IMG/VR virus record: IMGVR_UViG_3300017963_000705
Location: 1 to 25,598 of that record
From: a virus
DNA length: 25,598 nt
Strand: one strand, 5' to 3'
Shown: positions 8,069 through 15,552 of the stretch, piece after piece
Numbering within the stretch: position 1 is the stretch's first letter
Layout of the letters: every line of letters starts with the position of its first letter
Notes under the pieces: model-generated
What the model was told of the DNA's origin: nothing
Seen by the model: only the letters and a program-made list of their open reading frames with translations
The model's database searches: none
Made by a program: the position numbers and the translations under genes

Positions 8069-8290
8069 ATGGCTGTTAACCTTAAGGTAGTCAAGAGACG
8101 CGGCGAGTCAGATGAGAAACTAATTCGTCGTTTTAACCGCAAATGCAAAAAGCAAAAGATTGTCCAAGAGTATAGAGAAAAAACTGATTACTATATCAAG
8201 CCGTCTATCACAAAAAGATTGAAAAAACAGAAAGCAATTCGCGAACAGCAGAAACAAATGCGAAAAGAACAAGATAATTTGTTTAGGTAA
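8069..8290 (+). CDS. rpsU: Ribosomal protein bS21 homologue
   Basis: In bacteria this small protein sits on the 30S platform next to the anti-Shine-Dalgarno and helps mRNA binding. The 73-residue product lines up with bS21 along its length: IRRFNRKCKKQKIVQEYREK against E. coli [20 protein letters not shown], then YYIKP against FYEKP, then a Lys/Arg-rich helix. Length fits (E. coli 71). It starts 4 bases after the previous stop and ends just before a hairpin and a CTATTTA box, so it is the last gene of the gp21 unit. Phage bS21 genes are known, especially in aquatic phages, and may recruit ribosomes to viral mRNA; that function is inference. A packaged basic protein is an alternative. Confidence 0.88.
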   Translation: MAVNLKVVKRRGESDEKLIRRFNRKCKKQKIVQEYREKTDYYIKPSITKRLKKQKAIREQQKQMRKEQDNLFR

Positions 8291-8299
8291 TCTTGTTTT
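8266..8299 (+). terminator. Hairpin at the end of the bS21 gene
   Basis: A 10-bp stem with one G-T pair (8266-8275 with 8290-8299), 14-base loop, overlaps the stop region of the bS21 gene. A CTATTTA box begins 6 bases after the stem. The stem is AT-rich and lacks a clean T-run, so it may be a weak terminator or an mRNA 3'-end protector. Confidence 0.45.
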
Positions 8300-8304
8300 A
8301 CTTT

Positions 8305-8314
8305 ACTATTTAAT
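8305..8314 (+). promoter_or_regulatory. Candidate late-promoter box ACTATTTAAT
   Basis: One of seven similar boxes between genes. Its C is 24 bases before ATG 8330, and it follows the hairpin at 8266-8299. Confidence 0.5.
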
Positions 8315-8329
8315 AACGGAGAATCATAA

Positions 8330-8731
8330 ATGTCAACGTATAATTACACACCAGGGCTCGGGAACGCAGCCTCATTTCAAGTATCAGGAGTTCCATATGT
8401 CACAGGGGCGCTCGACTTGTCAAGTGGTAATGTTTCCCTTACGTTTCCTTCTGTAACAAGTTGGATTTCTATTAGTGTTGCCGATAATGCTGTATGCCAT
8501 GTGGGCTTCTCGTTAAACGGCGTTCTAAATGCAAACAAGTTTACAATTCAAGGTGCCGTGGTAACCCCAAAATTTGACATTAAGGCTACACAACTGCATT
8601 TATCAGGAGCCTCTGGTGCTGTTTCAGTCATGGCTGGATTGACGCATATTCAAAATGAAAAAATTGACAATATTGCCGTCTCTCCTTCTGGCTCTAACTG
8701 GTCTGGCTCTCTAGCAGCTCTTGTGGGGTAA
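8330..8731 (+). CDS. Small beta-rich structural protein, unrecognised
   Basis: A 133-residue protein rich in Ser, Gly, Val and Ala with alternating hydrophobic residues, which predicts a beta-sandwich. It has no signal peptide or membrane segment. It contains one or two Cys and begins behind GGAG in acggagaatcat. It opens a new unit after the hairpin/box at 8266-8314 and is followed 6 bases later by a gp14-like neck gene. Its size and strand-rich composition would suit a capsid decoration or fibre-accessory protein, but I see no family motif and assign no function. Confidence 0.68.
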   Translation: MSTYNYTPGLGNAASFQVSGVPYVTGALDLSSGNVSLTFPSVTSWISISVADNAVCHVGFSLNGVLNANKFTIQGAVVTPKFDIKATQLHLSGASGAVSVMAGLTHIQNEKIDNIAVSPSGSNWSGSLAALVG

Positions 8732-8737
8732 TAACCC

Positions 8738-9247
8738 ATGTCTGATCCAAAGAACAAATGGACGCAACCTGATGCGCCACCCCCGCCAATGTTCTTTGGC
8801 CAAAAAGAGCGTGACCTTGTAAAACAAGTTAATGATGAGTTAGCTGAAAGAGTTGTTGGACAAACAGTTGCTTATTATCCTATAAGCATTGAGCACTCTA
8901 ATTTTAATAAAACATATGGAGAAGCAATAGACAAAGTTACGCTTCCGCCTGTTCGTGTGTTTGCTTACGTTGTTGTAGAGAATGAGCAAACAAACCAAAA
9001 GTATGGATACGAATACCAATCTAAACTAACAGTTAATTTTCATCGCCGCCGCCTAACAGAAGATCAAGATCTTTTTGTTCGTGCTGGTGATTTTGTTCAG
9101 TATGGTGATTTGTTTTACGAGATTGTAAAAACGTATAACGACACAAGATATTACTTTGGTCAAGTAGATCACAAGTTTCAGATAAGCGCCGAATGTGTAA
9201 GAGCACGAGAAGGAACTTTTAGAGTTATTGATAGTGTTGATAGATAA
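8738..9247 (+). CDS. gp14: Neck protein, gp14-like
   Basis: The T4 neck proteins gp13 and gp14 seal the filled head and create the tail-docking site. This 169-residue product is shorter than T4 gp14 (256), but its second half follows the gp14 pattern in order: a strand containing EYQSKLTVNFHRRRL, then RAGDFVQYGDLFYEIVKTYN (gp14: GDLIY...LFEI), then a YFGQ segment and a final strand KFQISAECVRAREG. The Pro-rich N-terminus (PDAPPPPMFFGQ) looks unstructured. It lies before the fibre genes, far from the gp13-like gene at 15.5 kb. The match is by pattern, so a generic head-closure/connector protein is the alternative. Confidence 0.55.
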   Translation: MSDPKNKWTQPDAPPPPMFFGQKERDLVKQVNDELAERVVGQTVAYYPISIEHSNFNKTYGEAIDKVTLPPVRVFAYVVVENEQTNQKYGYEYQSKLTVNFHRRRLTEDQDLFVRAGDFVQYGDLFYEIVKTYNDTRYYFGQVDHKFQISAECVRAREGTFRVIDSVDR

Positions 9248-9294
9248 ATCATCTAAGCCCAGACAGACTTGCTTTGAGTTTTTGACTTTGACCA

Positions 9295-9304
9295 ACTATT
9301 TATG
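9295..9304 (+). promoter_or_regulatory. Candidate late-promoter box ACTATTTATG
   Basis: In the 77-base gap before the fibre gene; its C is 29 bases before ATG 9325. I see no good hairpin directly upstream of this one. Confidence 0.5.
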
Positions 9305-9324
9305 AAAGCAGGAGAGATTTAAAT

Positions 9325-10878
9325 ATGTCATGGGTATTTGGACCGGGAAGCGGTGGCACCCCCGGAGGCGCAAATGGAGATATACAGTTTAACAGCAGCG
9401 GATCTTTTAGCGGATCTGCGTTATTAACTACAGACGGTGCAGGAAACTTATCAGCATCCGCAAACATATCAGCATCTGCCTTTTATGGCGACGGCTCTAA
9501 CCTAACTGGCGTCACAGCATCAGCAGTTCAAGTTGCTGACGGTCCAGAGTTCTCTCTGCAGTTTAGATTTGACTCTCCTGTATCTGGGGATCTAAGTGGA
9601 TCAGCTGATCTAACTTGGAATACGGGCTCGAACGATCTTTTAGTTACTGGTAACGTTCGCGTTCAGGAAGATTATGAGTTCTACGGCGACCTCCAAGGCG
9701 CCATTCGATTCCCGGCACAAGTAGATGAAGTTGGCGGCATCACTAGAGGTCAGGTAGTTTACATTAACGGTATTTCGGGTCAGACCCCAACAGTTGGTTT
9801 GGCTGCCTGTGACGATGCTAGCAAGATGCCTGCTTTTGGTCTAGCAGGAGAAACTGCCGCGAACAACAATGATATTCAGATTGTAACTTTTGGGTCTATC
9901 AAAAATCTGGACTTAACAAGCCTATATGACCAAACATTCGCGGTTGGTGATATTTTGTATGTTCAGACCGGTTCCGGCGGCAATGCGGGTAAACTAACAA
10001 ATGTCGCCCCCACTGGCTCGGGTAATCTCCTACAGAACATGGGTAAGGTTATGCGCAACGGCGGCGGTGGCGATGCGCAAATCAAAGTCGGTGGCGCCGG
10101 CAGAACAAACGCAACACCAAACTTGGATAAAGGATATATATTTGTCGGGAACGAAACAGACCAAGCAATCCAAGACAGCACAATCTTTGTTTCAGCCTCG
10201 GCCAATAGAGTTGGTATCAACAACACAAACCCAGACCATACTCTTACGGTAGGGGGCGATATCTCGGGCTCAGGGAACATCTCGGGATCAGGCTTGTACG
10301 TAGAAGACGCTTTTGTGTCTAGTGTGCCGGCAGACAGAGTATTGGTATCAACCACTAACGGTCAAATCACAAGTTACTCTCCATTCACATTTACTTCTGA
10401 TGTGTTGGCAGTTCCAACAATTACAGCATCTGTTGGAGTGATGGTAACATCTTCTACCAATGGGTCTATCAATATTGGCGAAGGAATAAGCTATGTATTT
10501 GATGGAGTTAATCGTCTTGATGTATTTGAAAATGAATTTAGGATAAACAAGACCAATTTCTATCAAGGTGTCTCTGGAGAACAGACAAGCAACTTTAATA
10601 TTCGCGATGCACAAGTTTTTCTTGTTGACACCAACAGTTCAGTTGTTACCGGCACACTTCCTGGCGTAAATTCTTCAGATGATTATGGTATTACATTTAT
10701 TATTAAAGACTCCGGAGGAAACGCTGGTACAAACGATATTGTTATTGAGCCATCTGGCTCACAAAATATTGATGGCGGTACCGCTGCTAAGATAGCGACA
10801 AACTATGGAGCTATGACTGTGGTGGCTATTTCGTCTTCAACAAACGGTCTCGGCTGGGCAATTGTTTCGGCAACATAA
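9325..10878 (+). CDS. Tail fibre / receptor-binding structural protein
   Basis: A 517-residue Gly/Ser/Thr/Asn-rich protein typical of trimeric beta-structured phage fibres. Near the N-terminus NGDIQFNSSGSFSGS and SASAFYGDGSNLTGV are motifs common in fibres of marine and other phages. A middle domain (about 125-250, with GGITRGQVVYINGISGQ) is probably a globular beta domain. Repeated SGSGNISGSG and NPDHTLTVGGDISG elements near 305-325 also suit fibre shafts. The C-terminus ends LGWAIVSAT; the DNA for this end is duplicated 865 bases downstream. ATG 9325 has GGAG 14 bases upstream. The receptor is unknown, and decoration on head or tail cannot be told apart from sequence. Confidence 0.75.
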   Translation: MSWVFGPGSGGTPGGANGDIQFNSSGSFSGSALLTTDGAGNLSASANISASAFYGDGSNLTGVTASAVQVADGPEFSLQFRFDSPVSGDLSGSADLTWNTGSNDLLVTGNVRVQEDYEFYGDLQGAIRFPAQVDEVGGITRGQVVYINGISGQTPTVGLAACDDASKMPAFGLAGETAANNNDIQIVTFGSIKNLDLTSLYDQTFAVGDILYVQTGSGGNAGKLTNVAPTGSGNLLQNMGKVMRNGGGGDAQIKVGGAGRTNATPNLDKGYIFVGNETDQAIQDSTIFVSASANRVGINNTNPDHTLTVGGDISGSGNISGSGLYVEDAFVSSVPADRVLVSTTNGQITSYSPFTFTSDVLAVPTITASVGVMVTSSTNGSINIGEGISYVFDGVNRLDVFENEFRINKTNFYQGVSGEQTSNFNIRDAQVFLVDTNSSVVTGTLPGVNSSDDYGITFIIKDSGGNAGTNDIVIEPSGSQNIDGGTAAKIATNYGAMTVVAISSSTNGLGWAIVSAT

Positions 10879-10933
10879 AAGGATTATAGAATGGGATTAG
10901 TATTAGAAAATGGTGTATGGCAATTACAGGCAG
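10848..10933 (+). repeat. Direct repeat copy 1: fibre end plus adhesin start
   Basis: 86 bases covering the last codons of the fibre gene (LGWAIVSAT, stop), the ribosome site AAAAGGAT and the first 14 codons of the next gene (MGLVLENGVWQLQA). It matches copy 2 at 11713-11797 with 5 substitutions and a 1-base gap by my alignment. The two copies flank the GC-rich gene body. Confidence 0.92.
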
Positions 10934-11688
10934 ACACCGCACGCTCGCTGCTCCTCGCAGACCTCAACTTTGCGGCGCTCGCCTCTGCATCGTGGTCTGA
11001 CGGGAAGCAGACCGTCGACGGCATCGACGTCGCCGTCATCAACACCGCGCGCATGGACACAATCGGGCCGAACGGCACGACCGGCGTGGTGATGGACAGC
11101 AAGACCGGTACCACGCACGAGGCGGACAACCGCGACACGGGTCGGCTTCACGTCGATCTCGCGGAGGTGTTCTCGGCCGGGGCGTGGTACCTCACCAAGC
11201 CCATGTGGGTCACGCTTGAGTTCGCCGCCGCGCTGGATCCCGGGACTACGATCACACGGCAACTGGATCTCGCGGCCGACACGGGTACGGGCTCGGGCGG
11301 CTCGGGGTCGTCCGCGACTCGGTTCTGCTCCGCGCAGCTCGTGGGGACCGCGTCCGGCGCGGGGGTTCGCGGCTTTCGGTCACAGGCTAGCGCCGGCGAT
11401 TTCGGCTCCGCCGCCGAGCTTATGCAGCCGTCGTGGATCGGCATGCTGATCGAGCCTGTCGCCGTGCAGGCTTTCGGCGGGACCGGCACCCCCCCCTCGG
11501 CGCCGTCGCTCGCGACTCACGCCAGCCCTTCGCCGTCGCTGAACGCCACGGGCGCACAGGACCCCGATTGGTTCACGCCGGAGGCGTTCGCGGCCAGCTC
11601 GCGGACGTTGTGCATCGCGGTGGCGGGGAAGTGGTCGACCGCGCCGATTCTGAAGCGACTGCGCTTCTACACGCTCGATCCGTCCTAG
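10891..11688 (+). CDS. Adhesin-like protein with foreign GC-rich body
   Basis: A 265-residue protein. The first 14 codons (MGLVLENGVWQLQA) are AT-rich like the phage and nearly identical to the start of the gene at 11755. From about base 10934 the coding DNA becomes GC-rich (I counted 45 of 60 G+C in 11281-11340). The body looks beta-rich, with DTGRLHVDLAEVF, WVTLEFAAAL, a Gly/Ser linker near 128-136, WIGMLIEP...GGTGTPP and a final RLRFYTLDPS. The W-I-G ... G-G-T order and the last strand also occur in the 11755 gene, so the two are probably distant homologues of one lectin-like fold. The ribosome site is AAAAGGAT. Position behind the fibre suggests a receptor-binding tip; that is inference. 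Confidence 0.72.
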   Translation: MGLVLENGVWQLQADTARSLLLADLNFAALASASWSDGKQTVDGIDVAVINTARMDTIGPNGTTGVVMDSKTGTTHEADNRDTGRLHVDLAEVFSAGAWYLTKPMWVTLEFAAALDPGTTITRQLDLAADTGTGSGGSGSSATRFCSAQLVGTASGAGVRGFRSQASAGDFGSAAELMQPSWIGMLIEPVAVQAFGGTGTPPSAPSLATHASPSPSLNATGAQDPDWFTPEAFAASSRTLCIAVAGKWSTAPILKRLRFYTLDPS

Positions 11689-11707
11689 ACAGCCGGGGGC
11701 CCGTAGA
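10934..11707 (+). mobile_element. GC-rich horizontally acquired segment
   Basis: Base composition switches abruptly at about 10934 and returns at about 11708, while both neighbours are AT-leaning (I counted 23 of 60 G+C in 12061-12120). The segment contains the body and stop of one adhesin gene plus about 19 bases. It has no transposase, recombinase or terminal inverted repeats; it is simply enclosed by direct repeats, which points to homologous recombination and not transposition. Confidence 0.8.
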
Positions 11708-11743
11708 AATGATCTCGGCTGGGCAATTGTTTCGGCAACATAA
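11708..11743 (+). pseudogene. Relic of a fibre gene 3' end
   Basis: This reads NDLGWAIVSAT and a stop in frame, the same as the fibre gene's last residues (GLGWAIVSAT). It has no coding body of its own; upstream lies the unrelated GC-rich segment. It is the scar left by duplication or by recombination with a related phage. Confidence 0.75.
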
Positions 11744-11797
11744 GAGATTATAAAATGGCATTAGTATTAGAAAATGGTGTATGGAAGTTACAGGCAG
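11713..11797 (+). repeat. Direct repeat copy 2: fibre-end relic plus adhesin start
   Basis: 85 bases matching copy 1 (10848-10933). It includes a relic of the fibre gene's last codons and the start of the second adhesin gene. One missing G changes the ribosome site from AAAAGGAT to TAAGAGAT, probably weakening it. Confidence 0.92.
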
Positions 11798-12504
11798 GCG
11801 GGAGCAATGTCACAACTGTTGCACAGACCTTGTCCCCCTCAGCTGGAACTCCATCTAGCATTGCAGATGGTGCTACATTAGATGCTGGGATGTTAAGTGG
11901 GTGGGAAGTTAAAGATCCAAATGGGGTTTTTAACGCCATAACAGATGATGGCTCCACATGCAATATTAAATTTGATCAGGGGACCGGTGGAACCTTCGCG
12001 CCGACCAACGGGAACGGATTTTTAACTAATGGGAAAATTCAATACCCCAATCTTCTTATGGGGGATTTTGATTTTGCCATATACACCGATAACCCAGGAA
12101 GTGTTGCGAATTTATATACAGAGATCGCTATAATGGCAGGCGGCGGCAACGCGGTTAATGAAGCGCACTGGCTAGGTCATAGGTACGGAAGATGGTCCAC
12201 GGCGAACGCCAAATACTATGGAATGGGCGCCTTCGCCTCCCGCGCACTTATACACAACGGAACTTCAAATTTAGCCAGAACCACAGCAAGATGGATTGGT
12301 ATTAAGCGTGTGAGCCAGACAGTTTCGTTCCGTGAAGGCGGCACAGCCGCAACGCCAAGTTGGACCGACACCGACGAGCTCTGGGACGCCGCCGGCGGTG
12401 CCGTCCGAATCGCAATATCATTTTATGCTGGCTCCGCAACTGAGGAGACTCACAGGCTTTATAAAGTTATTCTCAATGGCTTTGAGTACACGGCTACTCC
12501 ATAA
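11755..12504 (+). CDS. Adhesin-like protein, paralogue of the 10891 gene
   Basis: A 249-residue protein starting MALVLENGVWKLQA, shared with the previous gene, followed by an AT-rich body typical of the phage. It is rich in Gly, Thr, Ala and aromatic residues, predicting a beta-sandwich. WIGIKRVSQTVSFREGGTAA lines up with WIGMLIEPVAVQAFGGTGTP of the upstream protein, and both end in a strand of the type RLYKVILNG / RLRFYTL. No catalytic motif is seen. It is probably the resident adhesin or fibre tip, the GC-rich gene being the newcomer. The weak ribosome site (TAAGAGAT) may lower its expression. Alternatives are a virion decoration protein. Confidence 0.72.
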   Translation: MALVLENGVWKLQAGGSNVTTVAQTLSPSAGTPSSIADGATLDAGMLSGWEVKDPNGVFNAITDDGSTCNIKFDQGTGGTFAPTNGNGFLTNGKIQYPNLLMGDFDFAIYTDNPGSVANLYTEIAIMAGGGNAVNEAHWLGHRYGRWSTANAKYYGMGAFASRALIHNGTSNLARTTARWIGIKRVSQTVSFREGGTAATPSWTDTDELWDAAGGAVRIAISFYAGSATEETHRLYKVILNGFEYTATP

Positions 12505-12588
12505 TTAAACTTTTCATACTGTACAAACGAGTACCTTAACTTTACGCTTCTTAAATAAAACAGTTTTCGTCATTTAGAAAAATAAAAC

Positions 12589-12598
12589 ACTATTTATT
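12589..12598 (+). promoter_or_regulatory. Candidate late-promoter box ACTATTTATT
   Basis: In the 127-base gap before the scaffold gene; its C is 42 bases before ATG 12632. The box falls in an AT-only inverted repeat (12578-12586 with 12593-12601) that may be incidental. The rest of this gap (12505-12577) shows nothing I can name. Confidence 0.5.
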
Positions 12599-12631
12599 TT
12601 TGACGAGCTATCGTGTTTGGAGTTAATTTTT

Positions 12632-13681
12632 ATGTCTTCACTATTAGAAGAGGCGATCGTGGACGCCAAAGCCCTTAAGGAAGCAGCATTGAAGAATGCT
12701 GAAAACGTTGTATTGGAAAAGTATTCTGGTGAAGTTAAGAAAGCCTTAGATACTTTGCTAGAACAAGAAGAGCCCGCAGCCGAAGACGATACACTATCCG
12801 AGTTTACAAACGAAGTTCCTTACGCATTTCAGAACGAAGAGTTAGACGCTCCAGAAGATGATGAGATCGTTGAGATCGATTTTGATGCTCTCAAGGCTCG
12901 TTTAGAAAAGGAAGATGAAGTTGTTGAGGAAGAAGACCTTAACGATGCTCTAAAGATGGCTGACGATATGGTTGGTGGCGAGATGGCCCCAGAGCTTGAA
13001 GCTTCTGCCGAGGAAGATACTGCTGAACTAGGTGCAGAGCCAGTCGAGCCCCCAGAAGAAGACGATGATCTCAACTTGTCCGAAGACTTTATTAAAGAAC
13101 TAGTAGAAGAGCTTGTTGTTGATATGGATACATCACCAGCAGGTTTCTCTTCACTCGGTGGTGCTTACAATAGCGTGATGCAAGCAAATAATGATGCTAT
13201 TGCAGCTGCTAAGAAAGCACACCTTGAGGAAGAAGAGGAAGAGGAGATTGAAGAAGATACCGCACCAGATGTTGTGCCAGTAGAACTTCATGAAGCAAAG
13301 ATCTCCGAACTTACAGAATCTAACAGAGAGCTTCGTGCTCTCATTGTTGAAGCCAAGGATCAACTTACAAAGTTGAATCTTGATAACGCCAAGCTTGTTT
13401 ATCAAAACAAGGCTTTGAATAGCGCCTCCTTGAATGAGCGACAAAAAGCACAAATTGTCGAAGCTGTTCAATCTGCCAATTCTGTTGAAGAAGCAAGTAT
13501 GATTTTTGAAACAATTCAAAACGCAGTGGGGAACACTCCTGATCAGAGAAAACGTCCACAAACACTACGTGAAGCGGTTCAAAGACCTACGTCGCTTTTG
13601 ATCAATTCTAAGAGAAACAACGAGGCAACTAAGGATCCAGCAATGGGTCGTATGCTGCGTTTAGCAGGTTTGAATAAATAA
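12632..13681 (+). CDS. gp22: Prohead scaffolding core protein (gp22-like)
   Basis: The main core scaffold, on which gp23 assembles and which gp21 later degrades. The 349-residue product is extremely acidic and Glu/Leu/Ala-rich, with long helices. The C-terminal third (about 225-290) is a coiled coil containing ISELTESNRELRALIVEAKD, and the extreme C-terminus AMGRMLRLAGLNK resembles the gp22 end. It lies immediately before the major capsid gene, as in T4. I prefer ATG 12632, giving MSSLLEEAI with GGAG at 12619-12622, over the TTG at 12617 that would add five residues. Several L-x-E sites would allow gp21 digestion. Identity rests on composition, tail motif and synteny. Confidence 0.88.
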   Translation: MSSLLEEAIVDAKALKEAALKNAENVVLEKYSGEVKKALDTLLEQEEPAAEDDTLSEFTNEVPYAFQNEELDAPEDDEIVEIDFDALKARLEKEDEVVEEEDLNDALKMADDMVGGEMAPELEASAEEDTAELGAEPVEPPEEDDDLNLSEDFIKELVEELVVDMDTSPAGFSSLGGAYNSVMQANNDAIAAAKKAHLEEEEEEEIEEDTAPDVVPVELHEAKISELTESNRELRALIVEAKDQLTKLNLDNAKLVYQNKALNSASLNERQKAQIVEAVQSANSVEEASMIFETIQNAVGNTPDQRKRPQTLREAVQRPTSLLINSKRNNEATKDPAMGRMLRLAGLNK

Positions 13682-13708
13682 ACAATAACATTCAGGAGGT
13701 ATATAAAA

Positions 13709-15460
13709 ATGTCTATTGTACAAAGATTGACAGAGGGTATCGTCAATCGTGATCTCTCAGCCGAGGGTGCCGCACTTATCAACAAGTGGGAGCAGACCGG
13801 TCTTCTTGAGGGCATCTCTGATGATACACAGAGAAACGGTATGGCCCGTTTGCTTGAGAATCAGGCAAAGGAGCTTCTCCGTGAGTCTTCCAGCATGGCT
13901 GCTGGTGACGTAGAGGGCTTTGCCGCTGTTGCATTCCCACTTGTACGCCGTGTATTCGGTTCCTTGATCGCTAACGATCTCGTAAGCGTTCAGCCAATGA
14001 GCCTTCCATCAGGTCTCATTTTCTTCCTTGACTTCACCTTCTCTCAGGAGATTGGTGATGATCAGACAGCTGATAACCCACGTCTTGGTTACCAGACAAA
14101 CACATCACTCTACGGTGGTGGACGAGTTGGTTCCGAGATCACAGGTGGTGTTGACCTCGCGCAGGACAACGCCGAGCGTGGTCCTTACGCACTCAACAAC
14201 GGCTACTCCTCTCCAACAGGTTCCGTAAGCCTAAAGCCTACAATTGTTGCTTTCGGTATAGTTGGTACAGGTTCTGTTGTTGGCAACGGTTCATTCCCAA
14301 CCGCTGGCTACAACGTTGACCGTTTGCTGGAGTTCGATCCAGATCTTCCATCTGGCTCTTCATTCGCTGTTGGTACAATCAGCAAGGCTGCTGTTGATAC
14401 AGCCGCTGGTTCTGAATTGAACCCTAACAACTTCATTACTATTACTTACACAGGTTCTGCTAATGAAAACTTGGTTCGTCGTCTAACTCGTTTTGATGAC
14501 ATCGTTGCTGATGATGGTGATACAATCTTGCTAACACTCGTTTCTTACGATGCAGCTGCATCAGCCGGCGCCCTTTCCGCTTCACTCGCAAGTGGTTCTG
14601 GCGGTGGTACTGCTATCACATTCGCTATGGAAGACAACTTCGATCCCGGTGGTGCTCTCGGTTCCGTCCTTGGTCAGGCTGACTGGGGTCTAGAGGGCTC
14701 TGAGGATATCCCAGAGATCGACATCAAGGTCGATTCCGTAGCAGTCACAGCTGTAACCAAGAAGCTCAAGGCTAAGTGGACACCAGAGTTGGGTCAAGAC
14801 CTCAACGCTTACCACAACCTTGACGCCGAGGTTGAGCTTACACAGATCCTCTCTGAGCAGATTGCTCTTGAGATCGATCGCGAGATCCTTGAGGATCTTG
14901 TACGTGGTGCTACAGCTGGTGTTCGTTACTGGTCCCGTAACCCAGGTGAGTTCCTAAACCGAGAGACAGGTGCTGTTTTGGCTTCTGGTGTAGCTGACTT
15001 CACTGGTAACGTATCCGAGTGGTACGAGACACTCGTTGAGACAATCAACGACGTCTCCGCTCAGATCCACCGTAAGACTCTTCGCGGTGCTGCCAACTTC
15101 GTCGTCTGCGGACCAGAAGTTGCCAACATCCTTGAGTTCACAGCTGGCTTCCGTGCAAACGTTACAGCCGATGCTGACCGTGGTGATATCGGTGCTGTTC
15201 GCGTTGGTTCCCTCTCCAAGAAGTTTGATGTTATGGTTGACCCATACTTCCCACGTCAGTTGATCCTCGTTGGTCGACGTGGCTCCAGCTTCCTTGAGAG
15301 CGGTTATGTGTACGCACCTTACGTACCACTACAGACCACACCAACAATCTTCGGTGTAGAGGACTTCGTACCTCGTAAGGGTGTCATGACCCGTTACGCC
15401 AAGAAGATGGTCCGTCCAGACATGTACGGCTTGGTTGTCTGCCGAGGTCTCGTAGGCTAA
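13709..15460 (+). CDS. gp23: Major capsid protein (gp23-like)
   Basis: Precursor of the hexamer-forming shell subunit, with an HK97-type fold. The 583 residues compare with 521 in T4. Conserved parts include INKWEQTGLLEG near 24-35, FPLVRRVFGSLIANDLVSVQ around 76-95, and the C-terminal FVPRKGVMTRYAKKMVRPDMYGL region. The propeptide is probably removed by gp21 after E59 in LLRE-S, an L-x-E site; this would leave a mature chain starting at S60. A strong ribosome site AGGAGGT (13694-13700) lies 8 bases before ATG 13709, and codons are visibly more C-ending than in neighbours, both fitting very high expression. A hairpin follows the gene. Extra residues around 190-330 probably form a surface insertion domain. 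Confidence 0.96.
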   Translation: MSIVQRLTEGIVNRDLSAEGAALINKWEQTGLLEGISDDTQRNGMARLLENQAKELLRESSSMAAGDVEGFAAVAFPLVRRVFGSLIANDLVSVQPMSLPSGLIFFLDFTFSQEIGDDQTADNPRLGYQTNTSLYGGGRVGSEITGGVDLAQDNAERGPYALNNGYSSPTGSVSLKPTIVAFGIVGTGSVVGNGSFPTAGYNVDRLLEFDPDLPSGSSFAVGTISKAAVDTAAGSELNPNNFITITYTGSANENLVRRLTRFDDIVADDGDTILLTLVSYDAAASAGALSASLASGSGGGTAITFAMEDNFDPGGALGSVLGQADWGLEGSEDIPEIDIKVDSVAVTAVTKKLKAKWTPELGQDLNAYHNLDAEVELTQILSEQIALEIDREILEDLVRGATAGVRYWSRNPGEFLNRETGAVLASGVADFTGNVSEWYETLVETINDVSAQIHRKTLRGAANFVVCGPEVANILEFTAGFRANVTADADRGDIGAVRVGSLSKKFDVMVDPYFPRQLILVGRRGSSFLESGYVYAPYVPLQTTPTIFGVEDFVPRKGVMTRYAKKMVRPDMYGLVVCRGLVG

Positions 15461-15488
15461 CACTACCTGACTTAAGGTCAAAATAATG

Positions 15489-15520
15489 AAAGCCCTGCCT
15501 CTTTTGAGGTGGGGCTTTCT
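15489..15520 (+). terminator. Strong hairpin after the major capsid gene
   Basis: A 14-bp stem with two G-T pairs (15489-15502 with 15507-15520) closes a TTTT loop. The T-run after it is poor, but stem strength and position, 28 bases after the capsid stop, fit a terminator or an mRNA 3'-end stabiliser. The last base of the stem is the C of the next CTATTTAT box. Confidence 0.75.
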
Positions 15521-15528
15521 ATTTATTA
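15520..15528 (+). promoter_or_regulatory. Candidate late-promoter box CTATTTATT
   Basis: It abuts the capsid terminator hairpin; its C is 33 bases before ATG 15553 of the neck gene. Confidence 0.55.
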
Positions 15529-15552
15529 ATAGAGCAAAACGAGGATTCTTCT

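Noticed and set aside
10884-11262. Overlapping open frames on both strands in the GC-rich block (such as 10884-11138 and 10924-11262 on the minus strand, 11433-11753 on the plus strand)
   Set aside because: High GC makes stop codons rare, so long chance frames are expected. The 10891 frame has the ribosome site, the shared N-terminal anchor and beta-rich protein composition.
10934-11707. Insertion sequence or integron cassette in the GC-rich block
   Set aside because: No transposase, terminal inverted repeats or attC-like structure is visible; the flanking repeats are coding segments of neighbouring genes.
12617-12631. TTG start adding five residues to gp22
   Set aside because: The GGAG at 12619-12622 is correctly placed for ATG 12632, and the TTG would overlap that site.
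13673-13680. AATAAATA before the capsid gene, close to T4's TATAAATA
   Set aside because: It consists of the final Asn-Lys-stop codons of gp22 and does not match the box seen before the other units. It cannot be excluded, but there is no independent support.
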